This document shows, one piece after another, positions 59,013 through 64,000 of a stretch of DNA of 64,000 nt. The translations under genes and the position numbers were made by a program. Each line of letters starts with the position of its first letter. Positions within the stretch are counted from its first letter, which is position 1. The notes below the pieces were generated by a model that saw only the letters and a program-made list of their open reading frames with translations, was not told where the DNA came from and did no database searches. The stretch comes from Bog-950 sp046329495 (GTDB taxonomy: Bacteria; Bacteroidota; Bacteroidia; Chitinophagales; LD1), in the NCBI GenBank assembly GCA_046329495.1, contig JAXLUO010000002.1, forward strand, positions 62,001 to 126,000, written 5' to 3'.

Positions 59013-59911
59013 TAAATTTTACCCAACACTAATGCCAGCTGTACCACCGGCAAGTATAAAAACGAACCAAACATTAATATTTTCGCTGATTTATCTTCAC
59101 AAAGCCTGTAATGGTTCCATGCCATCCATAAAAAAACCATTCCTACTGCGGTTATCACCAAATTGGCGCCAAAGTTTACCAGGTTAAAGAAGTAAGGCAT
59201 CATCGAAACCATCAGCAACATCACGCAATAAACCACGTTCTGAATGGCACTTGCACGCGATTTGCCCGAAGTAGATGGCAACAACATAATGCCGGCCTTC
59301 AGGTAATCGTTGTATTGCACCCAGGCTATACTCCAGAAGTGCGGAAACTGCCACATAAACTGGATGCTGAATATCAATACTGCTATAAAGTCAATTTCGC
59401 GCGATACGCATACATAGCCAATCATCGGAGGCAGTGCGCCGGGAATAGCACCTACAAACACAGCTATAGGTGATACACGCTTTAACGGTGTGTAGATGAA
59501 GGCATAGCTGATAAGTGATAAGGCCGATAATACACCTGCCGTTGCATTAAACTGCAGGGTAAGAATAGAGATGCCCGAAACACCAAAGATGCCGGCCACC
59601 AGTATCGCTTCAGGCGAAGCCATGCGCTCGGCCGGTAACGGACGGTTCATGGTACGCTTCATCAACTTATCAATATCACGCTCAATGATCTGGTTGATGG
59701 TGTTAGAGGCCGCCGTTACCAGCATCCCTCCCAGCGCCAACCAAAATATATCGGTAATGTTATACTGCCCTTTAACAGCAAAGATGTAACCTATGATAGC
59801 CGAAAACACCACCAGCAAACTAAGACGCAACTTAGCCAGCATCAGATAATCGCTTATCCGTTGCACAATAATGCTGCGTTGGCGGGTTGCTATGGCTGCT
59901 GTTTTCGACAT
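59012..59911 (-). CDS. ctaB: Protoheme IX farnesyltransferase (heme O synthase)
   Basis: A 299-residue membrane enzyme of the UbiA family that attaches a farnesyl group to haem b to make haem O for the oxidase. The first conserved motif is seen as NQIIERDIDKLMKRTMNRPL (NxxxDxxxD) and the second in KRVSPIAVFVGAIPGALPPM. It has about eight hydrophobic helices. Its place inside the oxidase operon between subunit I and subunit III is typical. The stop codon overlaps the next ATG by one base. A heme A synthase gene is not in the window. Confidence 0.95.
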   Translation of the reverse strand: MSKTAAIATRQRSIIVQRISDYLMLAKLRLSLLVVFSAIIGYIFAVKGQYNITDIFWLALGGMLVTAASNTINQIIERDIDKLMKRTMNRPLPAERMASPEAILVAGIFGVSGISILTLQFNATAGVLSALSLISYAFIYTPLKRVSPIAVFVGAIPGALPPMIGYVCVSREIDFIAVLIFSIQFMWQFPHFWSIAWVQYNDYLKAGIMLLPSTSGKSRASAIQNVVYCVMLLMVSMMPYFFNLVNFGANLVITAVGMVFLWMAWNHYRLCEDKSAKILMFGSFLYLPVVQLALVLGKI

Positions 59912-59941
59912 TTTAATAATCCTCCTGTTTTAAGTTACTTT

Positions 59942-61768
59942 TTAGTGTGCAACTTCTCCCGGCTTTAACGGAGTAACCTGGGTATACGATTCTTTACCGT
60001 CCACACTGTAATCGTATGGCCAGCGGTGTACCACAGGCAATTCGCCAGGCCAGTTACCGTGGATACGCTCGATTGGAGCAGTCCACTCCAGCGAGTTTGA
60101 ATCCCATGGGTTGGCATATTCATAACCGTCTTCGCGAACTTCGCCACGAACTTTCCGGCCTTTGAAAATGCTATAGAAGAAGTTTACCACAAAAATAAGC
60201 TGTGCAAGAAATACTACAATAGCGGCAATACTAATAAATTCTGCCAGGTTGTTGAAGTTATTGAAAGTATCGAAGTTAGCGTAGGTGTAGTAACGGCGAG
60301 GCAAGCCGGTCATAAAGTGCATCGGGAAGAAGATACAGTAAGCACCGATAAGGGTGGCATAGAAGTGGATCTGACCCAAAGTTTCGTTCATATATCGGCC
60401 ATACATACGTGGGAACCAGTTGTATACACCCGAAAACATGCCGAAGAAAGCCGCAACACCCATTACAATGTGGAAGTGCGCAACTACAAACATAGTATCG
60501 TGTAACTGGATATCGATAGCTGAGTTACCCAGGATGATACCTGTTAAACCACCGGTAATGAACATGGATACGAAACCAACCGCAAACAGGGCTGCAGAGG
60601 TTAAACGAACCTTACCGCGCCAGATGGTACCTATCCAGTTAAATACCTTAATAGCGGATGGGATAGCGATTAACAGCGTGAATAGGGTAAATATAGCACC
60701 TAAGTTAGGGTTTAAGCCGGTAACGAACATGTGGTGCGCCCATACAATGAATGACAGGATTAAGATAGCCAGGATAGATACGATCATCGCCTTATAACCG
60801 AAGATCGGCTTACGGGTGTGCACCGATAATACCTCGGATACAATACCCATGGCAGGCAGAATGATGATATACACCTCAGGGTGGCCCAGGAACCAGAATA
60901 AGTGCTGGAACAGGATTGGAGAACCACCTTTATAACCTAACAGGTGACCGTTGATGATGATGTTGTTCAGGTAGAAGCTTGTATCAAGCAAGCGGTCAAA
61001 TTCCAACAGAACAGCACCCGCTAACAACGCAGGGAATGAAAGGATACCGATAACTGCAGTGAACATGAAAGCCCAAACAGTTAAAGGTAAACGCATCATG
61101 CTCATACCTTTGGTACGGATGTTCAGCACACTGGCTACGTAGTTCAAACCGCCTAACAGAGAAGAAACGATGAACAGCGTCATAGCCAGAATCCAAAGAT
61201 CGAAACCAAGGCCCGAACCCAGGTTAATGCTGGTATCGCGCAGGCCGTTCAGTGGTGGGTAAGCTGTCCAACCACCCGAAGCAGGACCGGTTTGGATAAA
61301 GAATGAAAACAGCAATACAACACTGGCTGCAAAGAAGAACCAGTAAGAAAGCATGTTAATGAAGCCTGAAGCCATATCGCGTGCACCAATCTGGTAAGGT
61401 ATCAGCAGGTTAGCGAAAGTACCCGACAAACCACCTGTTAATACAAAGAATACCAGGATAGTGCCGTGCATGGTAACCAATGCATAGTAAAATTCATTGC
61501 TGATTTTGCCGCCTTCAGCCCATTTGCCCAAGAACGATTCCAGGAATGGAAACGTTTCGTTTGGCCAACCTAACTGCAAACGGAACAATACCGAAAGCAA
61601 TCCGCCCACAATACCCCAAAAGATACCGGTGATAAGGAACTGCTTGGCAATCATTTTATGGTCCTGGCTAAAGATATACTTCGTCAGGAAGGTTTCCTCA
61701 TGGTGGTGCTCTTCATGCCCATGACCGTGGTGCGTATCTACACCGTGTTCAATAGTGGCTGCTTGCAT
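59942..61768 (-). CDS. ctaD: Cytochrome c oxidase subunit I
   Basis: A 608-residue protein with about 12 to 14 membrane helices, the catalytic subunit with low-spin haem and haem-CuB centre. The His-rich N-terminus (HHGHGHEEHHHEE) is followed by the first helix. The CuB ligand and cross-linked tyrosine are in HPEVYIIILPAMGIVSE near residue 295; IVWAHHMFVTGLNPN gives two further CuB histidines, and VAHFHIVMGVAAFFGMF gives the haem ligands. The K and D channels cannot be judged safely here, although HPEVY is the type A feature. It follows subunit II by 29 bases and precedes ctaB. Confidence 0.97.
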   Translation of the reverse strand: MQAATIEHGVDTHHGHGHEEHHHEETFLTKYIFSQDHKMIAKQFLITGIFWGIVGGLLSVLFRLQLGWPNETFPFLESFLGKWAEGGKISNEFYYALVTMHGTILVFFVLTGGLSGTFANLLIPYQIGARDMASGFINMLSYWFFFAASVVLLFSFFIQTGPASGGWTAYPPLNGLRDTSINLGSGLGFDLWILAMTLFIVSSLLGGLNYVASVLNIRTKGMSMMRLPLTVWAFMFTAVIGILSFPALLAGAVLLEFDRLLDTSFYLNNIIINGHLLGYKGGSPILFQHLFWFLGHPEVYIIILPAMGIVSEVLSVHTRKPIFGYKAMIVSILAILILSFIVWAHHMFVTGLNPNLGAIFTLFTLLIAIPSAIKVFNWIGTIWRGKVRLTSAALFAVGFVSMFITGGLTGIILGNSAIDIQLHDTMFVVAHFHIVMGVAAFFGMFSGVYNWFPRMYGRYMNETLGQIHFYATLIGAYCIFFPMHFMTGLPRRYYTYANFDTFNNFNNLAEFISIAAIVVFLAQLIFVVNFFYSIFKGRKVRGEVREDGYEYANPWDSNSLEWTAPIERIHGNWPGELPVVHRWPYDYSVDGKESYTQVTPLKPGEVAH

Positions 61769-61797
61769 AGCTCTAATTTTATTACCTCTGTTTAGAA

Positions 61798-62907
61798 TTA
61801 CTTATTTAATAATGCTGTTACTTTCTTCTCGGTGCTATCGGTAGCTGCCGGTGCCGGCTCAGTTGCAGTGTCAGCAGTTTTTGGCTTATAGTTTTCATAC
61901 AAAGCCGTTTGCTTGCTTACCCACTCATCATATTCAGCCTGTTCTACAACCACAACTTCGCGCTGCATACCGTAGTGCGACTTGCCGCATAACTCGGCAC
62001 AAGCCAGTTCGTATTTGAAACCTTTCCAGCGTGGTTCGCCGGTTTCTGGGTTGGCAGTTTGCCACCATGGCAAATTGCTCAGGTAGTCCTGCATTTCCTT
62101 GGTAGTCATTGTTGGCGTAAAGTAGAATTCAGTAGGTATACCGGGCACACAGTCCATTTTAACGCGGAAGTGAGGCAGGTAGAAACTGTGTAATACATCC
62201 TGTGCATTCAAACGCATTAATACCGGATGGCCTTTTACCAGGTACAGCTTATCGCTCATGTAATCATCATGGCTATTCGGATCTGTCCAATCAATACCTA
62301 ATTCGTTGGTTGGGGTAATATGCTCCTGGTCGATAATGCGGCGGCCGAATTTGCCATCCTTACCGGGGTAGCGTAACATCCAGTTAAACTGCTTAGCGGT
62401 AGCTTCAACAACCATGGTGTTTTTCGCACGGGTATCTTTATTAAAGATATTGAACCACTCATACATACCCATCGCAATTAAACCGGTTAATACGATTGTT
62501 GGGATAACCGTCCAGATAACTTCCAGTTTGTTGTTATGCGGATAGAAGTAAGCGTTATGGCCGCGGCTTTCGTTGTAACGGTATGCGAAGTAGAAAAGCG
62601 CAATTTGAGTTAAAACGAAAACAATACCGATAATCAGCATGGTAATGTTAAACAGCTGATCGGTTTTAACCCCATGTTCTGATGCCGCCTTAGGAAGCAT
62701 TACAGGTGCCAGCTCTTTAAAAGCATAAGCCGAACCTGCAAACATCAAAATCATGAAACCCAATAACAGGTATCCGTTCACGCGGCTTTGGTTGGTGTAA
62801 TCAGGCTTGTCGCTCTTTACTTCCAAAGCCAGTTCATTGGCCTTCGAAATAAGCACCAGCACCACAAACAGCAACGCAATAACTACAAAACTTAAGAATG
62901 TTGTCAT
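61798..62907 (-). CDS. ctaC: Cytochrome c oxidase subunit II
   Basis: A 369-residue protein. It has three hydrophobic segments in the first 170 residues (TFLSFVVIALLFVVLVLISK, LLLGFMILMFAGSAYAFKEL, FNITMLIIGIVFVLTQIALF) and the helix VIWTVIPTIVLTGLIAMGMY, one or two more than usual. The periplasmic cupredoxin part contains the CuA ligands: AQDVLHSFYLPHFRVKMDCV and CAELCGKSHYGMQ near residue 303. The C-terminal tail is rich in Ala, Pro and Thr and lacks a fused cytochrome c (no CxxCH). First gene of the oxidase operon. A CRP-like site lies about 120 bases upstream. Confidence 0.96.
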   Translation of the reverse strand: MTTFLSFVVIALLFVVLVLISKANELALEVKSDKPDYTNQSRVNGYLLLGFMILMFAGSAYAFKELAPVMLPKAASEHGVKTDQLFNITMLIIGIVFVLTQIALFYFAYRYNESRGHNAYFYPHNNKLEVIWTVIPTIVLTGLIAMGMYEWFNIFNKDTRAKNTMVVEATAKQFNWMLRYPGKDGKFGRRIIDQEHITPTNELGIDWTDPNSHDDYMSDKLYLVKGHPVLMRLNAQDVLHSFYLPHFRVKMDCVPGIPTEFYFTPTMTTKEMQDYLSNLPWWQTANPETGEPRWKGFKYELACAELCGKSHYGMQREVVVVEQAEYDEWVSKQTALYENYKPKTADTATEPAPAATDSTEKKVTALLNK

Positions 62908-63024
62908 GATAAAATTTATTAGTCCTTTACAAAATCACTCAATCACTGTTAAGCTTTTGAGTCCTATTGTCTCTTTTAGTTATTCCTATTTTTTAACCCT
63001 TCATTTTCGGATCACTTTTTCATT

Positions 63025-63040
63025 TGTGACCGCTATCACA
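63025..63040 (-). promoter_or_regulatory. CRP/FNR-superfamily binding site upstream of the oxidase operon
   Basis: TGTGACCGCTATCACA is a perfect TGTGA-N6-TCACA palindrome, the E. coli CRP core consensus. It is centred about 125 bases upstream of the ctaC ATG. Whether this genome has a regulator with the same specificity cannot be seen here. Confidence 0.55.
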
Positions 63041-63221
63041 TTTTCATTTTCGGCACAAAAAAAAAGCAATTCCGCCTTTCTCTTTATCACTCTATCATCG
63101 CTGCATCCTTTCGGGTTGCGTTGCAATATTAGATGTAATCTTTCGTGTTACCAATCAACACAGTTTCATGTGTATCAATGGCTTGTTAAACACTCTCTAT
63201 TTTAACATTCTACCGGGTTAA

Positions 63222-63251
63222 GCAACGCCAAACAGTTGTGTTTGGCGTTGC
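63222..63251 (-). terminator. Hairpin after actF, weak or partial terminator
   Basis: GCAACGCCAAAC (63222-63233) and GTTTGGCGTTGC (63240-63251) form a perfect 12-bp stem with a 6-nt loop, 23 bases after the actF stop on the minus strand. Only TT follows, so it may be a processing or stabilising hairpin or permit read-through into the oxidase genes. Confidence 0.6.
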
Positions 63252-63274
63252 CCTCCTTCCGGAAGTCTGGGCAA

Positions 63275-64000
63275 TTACGCCCAGGTTACAGTTAATTTCT
63301 CGCTCTCTTTCAGATATGGATCGTTCTCAGGAACAATCGGACGTTTCTTCAGGTTGTTGAAGAACATGAACAGGAACGCTCCTAAAAATCCTACAAATAT
63401 CAACAGCTCGGCAATACCAATACCTGCAAAGGTGGTTGGTGCGCTTTCTTCTTCATGCTTGCCTTTCTTCTCTTCCATGGCAGTTTCCTTAGCGCCTTCA
63501 GTTTTAACTACGTTCGATTCGGTAGCTGACGGTTGAACCTGTTCGCTTGCAACTTCTTCTTTCTTGGCAGCTTCGTGACCTTCGCCGGCTTCAGCAGCGC
63601 CTTCGTTTACAGCAAAGAACAGGGCTACATCACCTTTACGTTGTTTTTCTAATTTCTCCTGCTCCACTTTTGCATTCCAGTTTGGTTCAACAAAAGTATA
63701 GTTGAAGAAATCTACGTAGTGACCGAAGATCAACAGAGCTGCACCAAAGCCGATCATCTTAAAGTTACGCTTAGCGCTACGCTTAATCAGGAAGAACAAT
63801 GGGAACGCAAAGTTGATGATCAACGAAGCAAAAATGGTGAACTTAAAGTAACTGTCGCTGAAACGTTTAACCCAGAAATTGGTGTCTTCAGGAATGTTAG
63901 CATACCACTGTAACATAAACTGATCGAACCACAGGTAGGTCCAGAAGATAGAGAAACCAAACAACATTTTACCTAAGTCGTGGATGTGGTTCTCGTTGAT
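63275..64000 (-). CDS. actF: Alternative complex III quinol-oxidising membrane subunit ActF, C-terminal part (5' end outside window)
   Basis: The frame is open to the end of the window, so the N-terminal half is missing. The visible 241 residues begin NENHIHDLGKMLFGFSIFWT, followed by YLWFDQFMLQWYANIPEDTN, which is typical of ActF/NrfD-like subunits of alternative complex III. At least four membrane helices are seen. Between the last two lies an insert of about 80 charged residues (EEVASEQVQPSATESNVVKT is part of it), rich in Glu, Lys and Ala, probably a flexible loop. The complex transfers electrons from menaquinol to cytochrome c and feeds the oxidase encoded next. Act and oxidase gene clusters are adjacent in most Bacteroidota. 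Confidence 0.92.
   Translation of the reverse strand: MNENHIHDLGKMLFGFSIFWTYLWFDQFMLQWYANIPEDTNFWVKRFSDSYFKFTIFASLIINFAFPLFFLIKRSAKRNFKMIGFGAALLIFGHYVDFFNYTFVEPNWNAKVEQEKLEKQRKGDVALFFAVNEGAAEAGEGHEAAKKEEVASEQVQPSATESNVVKTEGAKETAMEEKKGKHEEESAPTTFAGIGIAELLIFVGFLGAFLFMFFNNLKKRPIVPENDPYLKESEKLTVTWA

Larger units (their letters stand above)
62908..63274. other. Gap between the actF end and the oxidase operon
   Basis: 367 bases without a convincing gene. It contains a perfect CRP/FNR-type palindrome (63025-63040), a 12-bp hairpin (63222-63251) and a long pyrimidine-rich stretch on the plus strand (about 62960-63110). No exact TAnnTTTG element is seen on the minus strand, so the start of transcription for ctaC is not located. 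Confidence 0.7.

Noticed and set aside
60420..60797. Plus-strand frame opposite ctaD
   Set aside because: Shadow of the subunit I gene with no start context or homology.

Overview
The window is a chromosomal segment from a member of the Bacteroidota, probably of the Chitinophagales/Sphingobacteriales side of the phylum. The evidence is consistent: type IX secretion (T9SS) sorting domains on several secreted proteins, a PorP/SprF - PorE-like - CHU_C locus, an alternative complex III subunit beside a caa3-type oxidase operon, a PafA-type alkaline phosphatase, a DksA-like protein without its zinc cysteines, Bacteroidota-style promoters (TTTG ... TAnnTTTG) and little use of Shine-Dalgarno sites. 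G+C looks moderate throughout. I see no rRNA, tRNA, insertion sequence, prophage or CRISPR array. Most of the window is ordinary core genome.

Layout. 1-4.5 kb: end of a CbxX/CfxQ AAA+ ATPase, an MscS channel, a fused trehalose-6-phosphate synthase/phosphatase (osmotic stress pair) and a Nudix hydrolase. 4.5-10.9 kb: a helical protein of unnamed family, an ELWxxDGT-repeat T9SS cargo, ribosomal protein S1, a small unknown protein and a DUF3788 protein. 10.9-17.3 kb: a PhoD-like phosphatase divergent from a PafA phosphatase, then a putative porin. 17.3-23.7 kb: punA and lpxK on the minus strand; NIF3, a zinc-ribbon coiled coil, a TPR protein and murB on the plus strand. 23.7-24.6 kb: a gene-free island of hairpins and dispersed composite repeats. 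24.6-31.8 kb: T9SS/gliding locus. 31.8-36.4 kb: a mini-lipoprotein, an RNA m5C methyltransferase, an FG-GAP T9SS cargo and a TauE/SafE exporter. 36.4-39.7 kb: an MGMT-fold protein, then cysE-cysK behind a cysteine leader-peptide attenuator, and a TlpA-like thioredoxin. 39.8-48.3 kb: a DUF4846 protein and a five-gene putative iron-uptake operon (imelysin, di-heme oxidoreductase, imelysin, HTTM protein, TonB-dependent receptor). 48.5-53.0 kb: topoisomerase IV B and A. 53.1-57.1 kb: two lipoproteins, a paralog of the 4.5-kb protein, and a DksA-like protein with a histone-H1-like tail. 57.2-64 kb: cytochrome c oxidase operon and the end of actF.

The best candidates for something undescribed are regulatory. 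(1) Upstream of cysE-cysK an 18-codon reading frame (MLFIPTNNCCCCKRHGEG) with four consecutive Cys codons is followed by a perfect 10-bp terminator. The last codons of the leader are complementary to the 5' arm of that terminator, so the layout is a complete cysteine-responsive ribosome-mediated attenuator, possibly on a leaderless transcript. (2) The iron-type operon has a textbook promoter flanked by two near-identical inverted copies of a 17-bp palindrome, TTTAGAWTTAGTCTAAA. (3) lpxK has no ATG, GTG or TTG at its conserved N-terminus. (4) A perfect TGTGA-N6-TCACA site lies upstream of the oxidase operon. All of these were read by eye; no database search or folding program was run.
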